The notes beneath the pieces were generated by a model. That model saw only the letters and a program-made list of their open reading frames with translations. It searched no databases and was not told the origin of the DNA. The translations under genes were made by a program, and so were the position numbers. From Rhodococcus opacus (GTDB taxonomy: Bacteria; Actinomycetota; Actinomycetes; Mycobacteriales; Mycobacteriaceae), in assembly GCF_012396235.1 (NCBI RefSeq), contig NZ_JAAXPA010000002.1, positions 186,001-250,000 of the forward strand: a stretch of DNA of 64,000 nt, in the 5' to 3' direction. Shown piece by piece: positions 53,771-63,099 of this stretch (its first letter is position 1; the number at the start of each line of letters is the position of its first letter).

Positions 53771-54906
53771 GCGCCTGCTACCACGCCCTGAACCTGGCTG
53801 ACCTCGGCCGAGAGGGCGTCGATCTTGCGCGACAGTTCCTGGCGCTGTTGTTCGTCGACAGTGTCGTAGAAGACGAACCCGTCACCCTGGCGGTATTGAG
53901 CGAGTTCGGCATCGAGGTCCGCGAAACGCTGGGTGATGTTCGCGGCCAGTTCGGGATTGCGTTCGTCGATGATCGGCTGCAGTGCGGCGACCGCGGCCTG
54001 CGAGCCGTCGACGTTGGCCTGGAAGTCCCACAGGTCGGTGTGCGAGAAGATGTCTTCCTCACCGGTGATCTTCGACGTCGAGATCTCGTCGAGAAGTCCC
54101 TGCGCGTCGCCGGCGATCTTGGTGGGATCGATCGTGTAGTCCTCGGCGTTCACCTGGTCGGCGAGGTACTGGACGTCGACGACGAGTTGGTCGGCGATCG
54201 CGTTGGTGTCGGGCTGGGGACCGGTGACCCACAGATCCTTCTCGAGCCGGTGGAAGCCCGTCCATTCCTGCCCGGGTTCGAGGTCGGCCTCCCGCAGGTC
54301 GAGCTTGGGGTCGAGTTCGCCGAAGCTCTCCGCCTCGGGCTCGATGCGCTCGTAGTAGGTGCGGGAGACGGGGAAGAGTGCCTTGGCCTGATCGATGTTG
54401 CCGGCCTTGACGGCGTCGACGAACTGCTGCGTGGTGTCCTGCAGGGCCACGACCTGACTGCGGATGTAGCGGCGGTAGCCGTCGGCGGCCTCGGCGAGCT
54501 GTCCGCTCTCCTCGGAGGCGCTCATCGAGTCTCCGGTGACGGTGAACTCCTGGCGGATGCCGTCGCCGACCATGCCGGGCTTGCATGCGAGCTGGTAGGT
54601 GCCGGCGTCGGGCAGCGACACGATGAGCTGGCGGGTGAGGCCGGGACCGATGTTCTCGACCTCGCCCATCGCCCGGTCGCCCTCGGCGAATACGTAGAAC
54701 TCGGTGACCTTGGTGCCGTTGTTCGTGACCTGGAACGTGCTGTTCCCGGTGGTCCCGGAGTCGGCGCTGACGTCACACGTGTCGTCGCTCGCGGTAACGG
54801 TGATGTCGTCGGTGCTTGCGGTCGACTTCTCCGTGCAGCCGGCGAGCGCCAGCGGCAGTACGGCGACCGAGGCGAGGGCGAAGGTGGTTCGGCGCTTGGT
54901 CTTCAT
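53767..54906 (-). CDS. efeO: Iron uptake lipoprotein EfeO (cupredoxin plus M75)
   Basis: The start is ATG 54906, with a lipoprotein signal ending LALAGC (Cys24); the longer upstream frame overlaps efeU. The 379 residues have an N-terminal cupredoxin-like domain (~35-125) and a C-terminal imelysin/M75-like helical domain with the metal motif HRLE (His219, Glu222). EfeO is thought to capture periplasmic or cell-wall iron and pass it to EfeU. It lies 16 bases after efeU and overlaps efeB. Expression should follow the IdeR-like boxes upstream of efeU. Confidence 0.94.
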   Translation of the reverse strand: MKTKRRTTFALASVAVLPLALAGCTEKSTASTDDITVTASDDTCDVSADSGTTGNSTFQVTNNGTKVTEFYVFAEGDRAMGEVENIGPGLTRQLIVSLPDAGTYQLACKPGMVGDGIRQEFTVTGDSMSASEESGQLAEAADGYRRYIRSQVVALQDTTQQFVDAVKAGNIDQAKALFPVSRTYYERIEPEAESFGELDPKLDLREADLEPGQEWTGFHRLEKDLWVTGPQPDTNAIADQLVVDVQYLADQVNAEDYTIDPTKIAGDAQGLLDEISTSKITGEEDIFSHTDLWDFQANVDGSQAAVAALQPIIDERNPELAANITQRFADLDAELAQYRQGDGFVFYDTVDEQQRQELSRKIDALSAEVSQVQGVVAGA

Positions 54907-54922
54907 GGGCGGAAGGTGCCTT

Positions 54923-55831
54923 TCATGAAACGGTCTCGTCGGGGGTGGGGGAAGCGGTGCGCTCGGGTGCCGCGGGGGCCGGTGTGGGTGCGGAGACGGG
55001 CCGGAGGAACAGGAACAGGACCACGACGACGTACACGACCCAGGCGACGGCCTGCAGGACCGTCGGGTCGGGCCGGAAGTTGAAGATGCCTGCCAGGACG
55101 GTGCCGTACCAGCTGGACGCGTCGTAGCCGTCCGAGATGTCGAAGGCGAGTGCCGAGCCGCCGGGCAGGACTCCGCCGATCTGCAGGGCATGGATGCCGT
55201 ACCCGAGGATTCCGGCGGCGACGATGATCAGGAAGATGCCGGTGTATTTGAAGAATTTCGCGAAGTCGAGCCGGACGGCGCCGAAGTACAGCAGGACCGT
55301 GAGGGCCGCGGCGGCGACGATACCGAGCAGGAGGCCGACTAGGGGCCAGGCGCTACCCGCTGTGTTCTCGGCGTACCCGACCATCAGGAGCGCCGTCTCG
55401 ACGCCTTCCCGGCCGACGGCGAAGAACGCGAGGGTGAGCACCGCGATGGGCCCCGCGACCAATGCTTTCTCCATGCCCGCCTTGAGGTCGTGGGAGATGG
55501 TCCGCGCGGCCTTGCGCATCCACAGCACCATGACGGTGACGATCGCGACCGCGACGAGGGACGCGACGCCGGCGATGACCTCCGCGGTGAGTCCGGTGAC
55601 GGTGGACGTTCCGTAGTGGATGACGAGAAAGATCGCGGCCACCATCGCGACGGCGACGCCGACGCCGAGCCAGACCCACTTGAGTGCGTCCTTGCGCTCC
55701 GCTTTCACGAGGAATGCGGCAAGGATCATGACGACGATGCCAGCCTCGAGGCCCTCGCGCAGACCGATCAAACCACTGCCGAACAGCTGTGTGGCGATCG
55801 ACGGCGCGGTCCCTGCGGCGAGGACTGACAT
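54923..55831 (-). CDS. efeU: Iron permease EfeU (FTR1 family)
   Basis: ATG 55831 with GGAG on the minus strand gives 302 residues; the upstream open frame crosses the regulator boxes and is not used. Seven or so helices carry the two REGxE iron motifs: REGLE (25-29) and REGVE in the helix FFAVGREGVETALLM. The protein is the membrane channel of the oxidase-dependent ferrous iron system. The C-terminal tail is Pro/Ala-rich. It is the first gene of efeUOB and faces a pair of IdeR/DtxR-like operators. Confidence 0.95.
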   Translation of the reverse strand: MSVLAAGTAPSIATQLFGSGLIGLREGLEAGIVVMILAAFLVKAERKDALKWVWLGVGVAVAMVAAIFLVIHYGTSTVTGLTAEVIAGVASLVAVAIVTVMVLWMRKAARTISHDLKAGMEKALVAGPIAVLTLAFFAVGREGVETALLMVGYAENTAGSAWPLVGLLLGIVAAAALTVLLYFGAVRLDFAKFFKYTGIFLIIVAAGILGYGIHALQIGGVLPGGSALAFDISDGYDASSWYGTVLAGIFNFRPDPTVLQAVAWVVYVVVVLFLFLRPVSAPTPAPAAPERTASPTPDETVS

Positions 55832-55875
55832 GCACACTCCTGGGCGAGACGGGGTCGAGTCGAGTGGTCCGCAAG

Positions 55876-55894
55876 GTTGGGTAGGCAAACTTGC
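55876..55894 (-). promoter_or_regulatory. IdeR/DtxR-like iron box (distal to consensus)
   Basis: Read on the minus strand this 19-mer agrees at 12 of 19 positions with the mycobacterial/corynebacterial iron-box consensus TTAGGTTAGCCTAACCTAA as I remember it. It lies one base from a better box and 45 bases before the efeU start. Confidence 0.6.
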
Positions 55895-55895
55895 G

Positions 55896-55914
55896 GTAGG
55901 CAAGGCGAACCTTA
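55896..55914 (-). promoter_or_regulatory. IdeR/DtxR-like iron box (closer to consensus)
   Basis: On the minus strand the 19-mer agrees with the same consensus at 14 of 19 positions. With the neighbouring box it forms a tandem operator, as often seen where two repressor dimers bind. It sits where an efeUOB promoter is expected, so iron repression is likely. The plus-strand gene at 56077 might share the region. Confidence 0.7.
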
Positions 55915-56076
55915 GCCCTGAAGAAAAACATACACCGCGCCTACTTATCCGAAGAAGCCCTCACCAGCACTTTTACAACCCTTTACCTTTGGTGTGGTGC
56001 CTCGTCGCGGCCCGGCGCCGTGCGGGGGCCGTCCCGCGTGGCTGGGATCGACCAGTTTCGTGTGGATGATGGAGAC

Positions 56077-56847
56077 GTGAACCGATATCCCGCGCGGCCG
56101 AAACGTCGTTCCCGATGGCCCGGACCGCTGTTCGCTCTTCTCGCGGCGACGGTGGTCGTGGTTCTCGCCTACGGCGCGTGCTCGCGGGAGCAGCAACCGA
56201 GGATCGCGATTCCGGAAGGCATCCCACCCGGGCCCGGCGCGGCGACCCCGCCGATCGACATCAACGCACCCGGGCGTTCGGCGGATCAGCTGCACGGATG
56301 GTCTGCCGGGCTGGCCGACTCGGTCGGCGTCGGGAGTACCGCGCTCGAGGCGTACGGCTACGCGGCGACGGTGATGGCCGAGACGAAGCCGGAATGCGGA
56401 ATCGGGTGGACCACCCTCGCCGGAATCGCGAGTGTGGAGAGCCGGCACGGCACCCACGCCGGTTCGGCGGTCGGGCCCACCGGTCAGGTGACGCCCGAGA
56501 TCCGGGGTATCCCCCTCGACGGGGGGCCTGGTGTCGCCGAAATCCCCGACACCGACGGCGGGGCGATGGACGGTGACCCCGTGCACGACCGCGCGATGGG
56601 TCCCCTGCAGTTCATTCCCGAGACGTGGAAGCGGTGGGGAGTCGACGCGAACGGTGACGGCGTGGCCGACGCCGACAACATCGACGACGCGGCGCTGACC
56701 GCCGCCCGCTACCTGTGCGAGCGTGGCGGCGACCTCACCGCGGCGGAGGGCTGGCAGTCGGCGCTGATGGCCTACAACCTGTCGGGGGAGTACCTCACGC
56801 TGGTGCGCGACCGGGCGTCCGCCTACTCGGTCGGGGTTCGCCCGTAA
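56077..56847 (+). CDS. Lytic transglycosylase-like exported protein (LpqU-like)
   Basis: I choose GTG 56077 (VNRYPARPKRRSRW) after GGAG, giving 256 residues; an upstream GTG at 56020 is possible. A basic N-terminus and one hydrophobic helix (~17-33) end at AYGACS (Cys35), a weak lipobox. The soluble SLT-like domain has GIASVESRHG with the predicted catalytic Glu121, AMGPLQFIPETWKRWGVDANGDG and a final ALMAYNLSGEYL. It should cut peptidoglycan glycan strands outside the membrane. It precedes eno as lpqU does in M. tuberculosis. Confidence 0.87.
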   Translation: MNRYPARPKRRSRWPGPLFALLAATVVVVLAYGACSREQQPRIAIPEGIPPGPGAATPPIDINAPGRSADQLHGWSAGLADSVGVGSTALEAYGYAATVMAETKPECGIGWTTLAGIASVESRHGTHAGSAVGPTGQVTPEIRGIPLDGGPGVAEIPDTDGGAMDGDPVHDRAMGPLQFIPETWKRWGVDANGDGVADADNIDDAALTAARYLCERGGDLTAAEGWQSALMAYNLSGEYLTLVRDRASAYSVGVRP

Positions 56848-56869
56848 TCCTTCCACCACCCCTTTGTGA

Positions 56870-58330
<1,461 letters not shown>

Positions 58331-58363
58331 CGTTCGACAGTCGAGTAAGGGGTGTTGGGGTAG

Positions 58364-59089
58364 GTGGCACAGCGCGGCAGGCCGCGGTCGTCCGGAGCAA
58401 GTCCGGGCGGCCGGGGCTCCGGGCGGGGTGAGCGGGTCCGCGGAAACCGGGCGGACGGCGCTCCGGGCGGAGCGCGGCGTCCCCGTACCACCAAGTCGAC
58501 GACGCCGGGGCAGGCTGACGGCAAGCCGGACGCCGTCGACGGCGCCGACACCGGCAAGGTGCTTCCCGGTCGCGCCCGCCCGAGACGGGTGGGCGCGGCC
58601 GGGGCCGCCCGCACAATGCGCTCCGAGCACACGATCCTCGGACTGTCGACGGGCCGGGCGCTCGTCCTCGTCATGGTCGTGCTGCTTCTCGCGCTCACCC
58701 TCGCGGTTCCGCTGCGCAACTACCTCACCCAGCGTGGGGAAGCGGACCGTGTTGCGGCGGAACAGGTTCAGCTCGAGAAGGATCTGCAGGAACTGCGGAT
58801 ACTCGAGGAGCGCTACTCCGACCCCGCCTACATCGAGGCGCAGGCACGCGGCCGGCTCCGGTGGGTGAAGCCCGGCGACACCCCGTTCCAGGTGCAGCTG
58901 CCCGGCGACTACAAGGAACCCGAGAAGCCGGAGGAGAAGGACGCCGAGATGGCGGGCCCCTGGTACTCCGACCTGTGGAAGACCATTTCAGAACCGCCGG
59001 CCGCGCCCGAGGTGCAGCCGGCACCGGCTCCGGCGCCCCCTGTGGTGCCGCCGCCCGTACCGCCAGAACCAGGAGAACCCACCGGGTGA
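58364..59089 (+). CDS. Septum formation initiator, FtsB/DivIC-like
   Basis: GTG 58364 gives 241 residues. A long disordered Arg/Gly/Pro-rich N-terminus (~1-85) precedes a single membrane helix (~96-117) and a coiled coil (LRNYLTQRGEADRVAAEQVQLEKDL... to ~150), then YIEAQARGRLRWVKPGD and a Pro-rich tail. This is the FtsB/DivIC plan: a bitopic protein bridging FtsL and FtsQ in the divisome. The position after eno is conserved in actinobacteria. Its stop overlaps the DUF501 start (GTGA). The long basic N-terminus is typical of the group. Confidence 0.92.
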   Translation: MAQRGRPRSSGASPGGRGSGRGERVRGNRADGAPGGARRPRTTKSTTPGQADGKPDAVDGADTGKVLPGRARPRRVGAAGAARTMRSEHTILGLSTGRALVLVMVVLLLALTLAVPLRNYLTQRGEADRVAAEQVQLEKDLQELRILEERYSDPAYIEAQARGRLRWVKPGDTPFQVQLPGDYKEPEKPEEKDAEMAGPWYSDLWKTISEPPAAPEVQPAPAPAPPVVPPPVPPEPGEPTG

Positions 59090-59640
59090 CCACTTCGTCC
59101 GACCCGTCCAATCCCGTGCCGCAGGAAGACCTCGACGCCGTCGCCGCCCAGCTGGGCCGCGAACCGCGTGGAGTGCTCGAGATCGCGTACCGCAGTCCCG
59201 ACGGCACGCCCGGCGTCGTGAAGACCGCGCCCACACTTCCGGATGGAACACCGTTCCCGACGCTGTACTACCTGACCGATCCGCGACTGACCGCGGAGGC
59301 CAGCCGGCAGGAGTCCGCGGGGGTGATGCGTGAGATGACCGAGCGTCTCGGGCAGGACCCGGAACTCGCGGCCGCGTACCTGCGCGCCCACCAGTCGTAT
59401 CTCGCCGAACGTGACGCCATCGAGCCCCTCGGAACGGACTTCACCGGCGGCGGAATGCCCGAGCGCGTCAAATGCCTGCACGTGCTGATGGCCCACTCGC
59501 TGGCGAAGGGACCGGGCGTCAACCCGCTGGGCGACGAATCGGTGGCCCTCGCCGCGTCCGCGGCAGGCGGAAAGCTGAGGGGCACCGCGATCCCCGCGGA
59601 CTGGCCCGGCATCGACGACGTCGAAAGTCCCGAGCAGTGA
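59086..59640 (+). CDS. DUF501 protein
   Basis: GTG 59086 overlaps the preceding stop; the longer upstream frame is shadow. The 184 residues belong to DUF501 (Rv1025-like): VAAQLGREPRGVLEIAYR, FPTLYYLTDPRLTAEASRQE and the conserved MPERVKCLHVLMAHSLAKG GPGVNPLGDE region with Cys and His residues that could bind metal. Function is unknown. It is always found between the FtsB-like and Ppx genes and overlaps the latter by four bases, so a role linked to division or phosphate signalling is possible. Confidence 0.9.
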   Translation: MTTSSDPSNPVPQEDLDAVAAQLGREPRGVLEIAYRSPDGTPGVVKTAPTLPDGTPFPTLYYLTDPRLTAEASRQESAGVMREMTERLGQDPELAAAYLRAHQSYLAERDAIEPLGTDFTGGGMPERVKCLHVLMAHSLAKGPGVNPLGDESVALAASAAGGKLRGTAIPADWPGIDDVESPEQ

Positions 59641-60581
59641 CCCGCGTCGCCGCCGTCGACTGCGGCACGAACTCCATCCGCCTGCTCGTCGCCGACGTCG
59701 ACGACCAGGGCGCACTGCACGACGTATGTCGCGAGATGCGCGTCGTCCGGCTGGGACAGGGCGTGGACGCCACCGGGCGCCTGGCGCCCGAGGCCATCGA
59801 ACGCACCCGGGTCGCGTTGAGCGAGTACGCCGGCATGATCGCCGACGCCGGCGCCACCGCGGTCCGCATGGTCGCCACGTCCGCCACCCGCGACGCGTCC
59901 AATCGGGAGGACTTCTTCTCGATGACCCGCGAGGTGCTGGGCGCAGTCATCCCCGGCGCCGGGGCCGAGGTCATCACCGGCGACGAGGAAGCACGGCTGT
60001 CGTTCAAAGGAGCGGTCGGGGAGCTCGATCCGTCGCAGGGACCGTTCGTGGTCGTGGACCTCGGCGGCGGTTCCACCGAAGTGGTCCTGGGCGACGAATC
60101 CGGCGTCCACGCCGCATTCTCCACCGACATCGGATGCGTGCGCATCACGGAGCGCTGCCTCCACGACGATCCGCCGACTCCCGCACAGGTCGAGGAGGCC
60201 CGCGCGTTCGCGCAGGAACGCCTGGACGAGGCGTTCGCGCGTGTCCCCGTCGAACAGGCCCACACCTGGGTGGGCGTCGCCGGAACGATGACCACCATCG
60301 CCGCGCTCGCCGAAGAACTGCCCGAGTACGACGCCGAGCGGGTGCACCTGTCCCGCATCCCGATGCCCCGGCTGCGCGAGGTCTGCAACTCGCTGATCGC
60401 CATGACCCACACCGAGCGGGCCGCCCTCGGCCCGATGCATCCGGGCCGGGTCGACGTCATCGGCGGCGGCGCGATCGTGACCCTGACACTGGCCGACGCA
60501 TTCGAGAAGAAGGCGGGCATCGACCAACTCGTCGTCAGCGAACACGACATCCTCGACGGAATCGCATTGTCGATCGCCTGA
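59637..60581 (+). CDS. Exopolyphosphatase / pppGpp phosphohydrolase family (Ppx/GppA)
   Basis: GTG 59637 overlaps the DUF501 stop; 314 residues. The actin-like fold is shown by VDCGTNSIRLLVADV, ATSATRDASNRE, GDEEARLSFKGA and VVDLGGGSTEVV. Family members remove terminal phosphate from polyphosphate or pppGpp. It is the short form without the C-terminal HD domain, like Rv1026 of M. tuberculosis, which sits in the same order. tRNA-Leu follows 42 bases later. Substrate preference is not visible. Confidence 0.93.
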   Translation: MTRVAAVDCGTNSIRLLVADVDDQGALHDVCREMRVVRLGQGVDATGRLAPEAIERTRVALSEYAGMIADAGATAVRMVATSATRDASNREDFFSMTREVLGAVIPGAGAEVITGDEEARLSFKGAVGELDPSQGPFVVVDLGGGSTEVVLGDESGVHAAFSTDIGCVRITERCLHDDPPTPAQVEEARAFAQERLDEAFARVPVEQAHTWVGVAGTMTTIAALAEELPEYDAERVHLSRIPMPRLREVCNSLIAMTHTERAALGPMHPGRVDVIGGGAIVTLTLADAFEKKAGIDQLVVSEHDILDGIALSIA

Positions 60582-60623
60582 GCTAGGGTGATCTGCGCAC
60601 GGTCGCCGAGTCGGCGGCCGGTA

Positions 60624-60700
60624 GCCCCTATAGCCCAATTGGCAGAGGCAGCGGACTTAAAATCCGCACAGTGTCGGTTCGAGTCCGACTGGGGGCACCA
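60624..60700 (+). tRNA. tRNA-Leu (anticodon UAA), short variable region, CCA encoded
   Basis: A full cloverleaf is visible. The acceptor stem pairs GCCCCTA with TGGGGGC (one G-T), discriminator A is followed by encoded CCA, the anticodon stem is GCGGA/TCCGC with loop CTTAAAA, so the anticodon is TAA. The T arm is GTCGG-TTCGAGT-CCGAC. The region between anticodon and T stems is only five bases, although leucine tRNAs normally have a long variable arm. The position after ppx matches the mycobacterial leuX gene as I remember it. Confidence 0.93.
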
Positions 60701-60729
60701 CCACCATGCAGGCGTGCTTGCGCGGCGGG

Positions 60730-61506
60730 TCAGGGCGTTCGGGCAAGTTCCGCCCGCATCTGGGTGAACAGGAACAGCCCGGGGCGTCCCGAGATCTGCT
60801 CGTACGCGTGCACGACGTCGTCCATGAACTCGGGCACGGCTGCGTCGTCGAGGTTCGTGGTCCAGTCGGTGGACCCGACGGTGCACCACCGCGCGAATTC
60901 CTCCCGGGAACCGAAATCCCATTCGACGTCGCGCACGACGAGGTCGGTGGTGTCGAGTCCTGCCGCCTTCGCGACGTCGCGGAACTTCTCCGGTTCGACG
61001 TGGATGAACGGCGCCGTGAAGTCGGTGAAGAACTCCGCCCATCGCGGGCCCGCCGCCACGGCCATCAAGACGTCTTCGACACTGGTCCGCGGGCCGGCGC
61101 ACACCATCTGGATGATCACCCGTCCGCCGTCCACGACGCTGCGGGCGATCCCGGCCAAGGCCACCTGCAGGTCGGGGACCCAGTGCAGGGCGTTGAACGA
61201 CACCGCGACGTCGAACTCGGCGTCGAACGGGAGGCCACGTGCGTCGGCAATGCGGAACTCGGCGCGGGTGCCGTCCGGCAACACTCGCGATTGGGCTTTC
61301 GCGATCATCCGCGGCGACGCGTCCACTCCGACCACCGAACCGCCGGGAAGCCGTTTGGCGATGCGGAGCGTGACGAATCCGTCGCCGCATCCCACGTCGA
61401 GCAACCGTTCACGGCCCGCGAGGGCGAGTTCCGCGATCGATGTCTCCGCGACGGCGCGCTGGAGGGCGCCGACATCGGCGTAGCCTTCGCCGTCCCAGTC
61501 GACCAT
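60730..61506 (-). CDS. SAM-dependent methyltransferase, class I
   Basis: The 258 residues have the class I methyltransferase motifs LLDVGCGDGFVTL (motif I), VVGVDASPRMI, IADARGLPFD and FDVAVSFNALHWVPD. The HW pair after motif IV is common in trans-aconitate and small-acid methyltransferases. It is followed by a C-terminal lid (EFARWCTVGST). The stop faces the tRNA gene. The substrate is unknown; a small carboxylate or lipid intermediate is most likely. Start ATG 61506. Confidence 0.85.
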   Translation of the reverse strand: MVDWDGEGYADVGALQRAVAETSIAELALAGRERLLDVGCGDGFVTLRIAKRLPGGSVVGVDASPRMIAKAQSRVLPDGTRAEFRIADARGLPFDAEFDVAVSFNALHWVPDLQVALAGIARSVVDGGRVIIQMVCAGPRTSVEDVLMAVAAGPRWAEFFTDFTAPFIHVEPEKFRDVAKAAGLDTTDLVVRDVEWDFGSREEFARWCTVGSTDWTTNLDDAAVPEFMDDVVHAYEQISGRPGLFLFTQMRAELARTP

Positions 61507-61527
61507 GACGGCGGCGGCCCGGCTTCC

Positions 61528-61899
61528 TCAGGCTCCCTGGTGGTGCGGGCTCGAGTGTGCGCCGCCGCCGGATCGTGCGATGGACGCGCGGACGCGGGCC
61601 GTGGCCTGCCAGATCTGGGTGCTGTCGTGGACGCTGATCACCGGTATGCCCTGTTCACGAGCATTCTGAACGGTCAGCGCGTCCTGGGGTGAGCCGACCC
61701 CGTCGAGGACGTCCTCGGTGACGATCGCGCAGAGCGCGGGGCCGTCCATCTTCCGGACGGGCTCGAGTCCGTGGACCACCATCCACTGCTTGACCATCGC
61801 CCAGTGCGACACCTCTTTGTACCGCGTGGGGTTGCCGATGAAGAGAACCCGACGGGAGCGGCGGGCGCGAGCGATATCGATGTGCGTGACGGTAGCCAT
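61528..61899 (-). CDS. Small conserved protein with BRCT-like segment
   Basis: ATG 61899 gives 123 residues; upstream codons run into an inverted repeat and are not used. The core (RRVLFIGNPTRYKEVSHWAM, then ALCAIVTEDVLDG and ARE QGIPVISVHD) resembles the beta-alpha pattern of BRCT-like domains that sense DNA-repair partners or phosphopeptides. I do not recognise the family surely. A Gly/His-rich tail follows. It lies 21 bases upstream of the methyltransferase gene and may be cotranscribed. Confidence 0.6.
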   Translation of the reverse strand: MATVTHIDIARARRSRRVLFIGNPTRYKEVSHWAMVKQWMVVHGLEPVRKMDGPALCAIVTEDVLDGVGSPQDALTVQNAREQGIPVISVHDSTQIWQATARVRASIARSGGGAHSSPHHQGA

Positions 61900-61993
61900 G
61901 GCGGAGGGTTCCTGTCCGTTGCGGGATTCCGTACTGTCAATCCCCGCTCGCAGCGGTTTCGTTACGCGTTGGTCCAAGAAGTTCGCCATTCCC

Positions 61994-62045
61994 GCGTACG
62001 TGAGTGAGAAAGAGTGCTCGAACACGCTTTGCCGCTCACGTACGC
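61994..62045. repeat. Extended inverted repeat (bidirectional terminator-like)
   Basis: GCGTACGTGAG (61994-62004) and CTCACGTACGC (62035-62045) are perfect 11-base arms. Inside them AAAGAGTG and CACGCTTT form a second stem with one mismatch. The whole could fold to a 52-base hairpin. It begins 8 bases after the stop of the secreted-protein gene on the minus strand, so a terminator is likely; a repeated or regulator-bound element is the alternative. Confidence 0.6.
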
Positions 62046-62053
62046 ACGGTCCG

Positions 62054-62497
62054 TCAACTGCCGAACGGGCTGCCGGACGAGCCTCCGCCGCCCGGCCCGG
62101 ATGTCTCGGTGACGGTGACGATGGTGGGTTCGACGGTGCCGTTGGTCAGCGGCGGAATGCTTCCCCACTGCTCGAACGACGGCACGCTCGAGCAGGACCA
62201 TTGCACCGCGTACTTGCCGGGGTCGACGGTGGCCTTCAGCTCGCCGTCGTCTCCGCCCATCACGACGGTCGGGCCCACGGTGGCGGCCGGCAGGGTTCCG
62301 TCGACGGGGACGATGTTCATCACGCACACCACTGCCCCGGACACGTCGTACCGGACGTCCATCACCACGGCATTCCCGTCGACGCCGATATCGACCGTGA
62401 CGTCTTCGGGTGCCGCGGACGCGGTGGGTGCGGCGAGTAGACCCGCGCCGGCGACAGCGGCGGCGATACCTACGGTTCGTGCAATCGTGACCTTCAT
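62054..62497 (-). CDS. Small secreted protein of unknown function
   Basis: ATG 62497 with GAAGGA upstream gives 147 residues. A clear signal peptide ends near APTASAAPED. The mature part is Val/Gly-rich beta (VTVDIGVDGNAVVMDVRY) with two Cys (CVMNIVP and WSCSSVP) that may form a disulfide, then a Gly/Ser-rich tail. It looks like an Ig-like small secreted actinobacterial protein. I do not recognise a family. It is transcribed away from the next plus-strand gene. Confidence 0.75.
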   Translation of the reverse strand: MKVTIARTVGIAAAVAGAGLLAAPTASAAPEDVTVDIGVDGNAVVMDVRYDVSGAVVCVMNIVPVDGTLPAATVGPTVVMGGDDGELKATVDPGKYAVQWSCSSVPSFEQWGSIPPLTNGTVEPTIVTVTETSGPGGGGSSGSPFGS

Positions 62498-62664
62498 CGG
62501 TGCATCCTTCCGGACTTCTTTGTTGCCGGTTGATACGAGGCAAGAGCCACCCGGGAGTATCGCACCTCGAACCCTCATCTGCTGGGATGTGGAAGGTGGA
62601 ACACTGCTGGTCTGGGAGTTCAGCGTGTCGATCCGACACCCGGTGCATCGAAGGAGACGGCGAA

Positions 62665-63099
62665 GTGCTCGGACGGAAGAACTACACGAAGGACGAAATC
62701 GATCACGCCGAGGCGTCCGTCGCGGAGCAGGTCGCCGCGTACACGTCGCTGACGGGGGCGATTGCGGGCGAGGTCACGGGCAAGAAGGTTTTCGCCGCAC
62801 TCGAGGACTTCGAGCCACTGTTCTTCGGCAACATGGTCCTGGTGCTGGACCGCTACTTCGTCCACCGGATCCGGGCGGTCACGGGCAAGGACGGGAACCC
62901 GCTCAACGAACTCGAGATCATCGCCGACTCGTTGATGAACAACGACGGCATCCTGCGCGGCATCAGCGTCCTGAAGTATTTCTCCGGCCAGTCCGTGCTG
63001 AAGTTGGAGATCGGCGACCGGATCCGCGTGAGCGCCGACGACTTCGAGCGGCTGTCGGCGGCGTTCTTCGCGGAACTGCGGTCGCGGTTCCTGGCATGA
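62665..63099 (+). CDS. Conserved hypothetical protein
   Basis: GTG 62665 with AAGGAG upstream gives 144 residues. It is mixed helical, with a short motif YTKDEIDHAEASVAEQVAAY at the N-terminus and FFGNMVLVLDRYFVHRIRAVTGKDGNPLNE in the middle. No membrane helix, signal or catalytic motif is seen. It overlaps the metallophosphoesterase gene by four bases, so the two are a translational pair. I know of no function. Confidence 0.72.
   Translation: MLGRKNYTKDEIDHAEASVAEQVAAYTSLTGAIAGEVTGKKVFAALEDFEPLFFGNMVLVLDRYFVHRIRAVTGKDGNPLNELEIIADSLMNNDGILRGISVLKYFSGQSVLKLEIGDRIRVSADDFERLSAAFFAELRSRFLA

Larger units (their letters stand above)
55832..56076. other. Divergent region between efeU and the LpqU-like gene
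   Basis: These 245 bases hold the two IdeR-like boxes near efeU. The remainder carries no further clear promoter hexamers. An AT-rich stretch at 55920-55990 is the likely core of the promoter for either direction. Confidence 0.5.

Noticed and set aside
59519..61390. 623-codon minus-strand open frame across ppx and the tRNA
   Set aside because: It runs through a tRNA gene and opposite ppx, which has clear family motifs.
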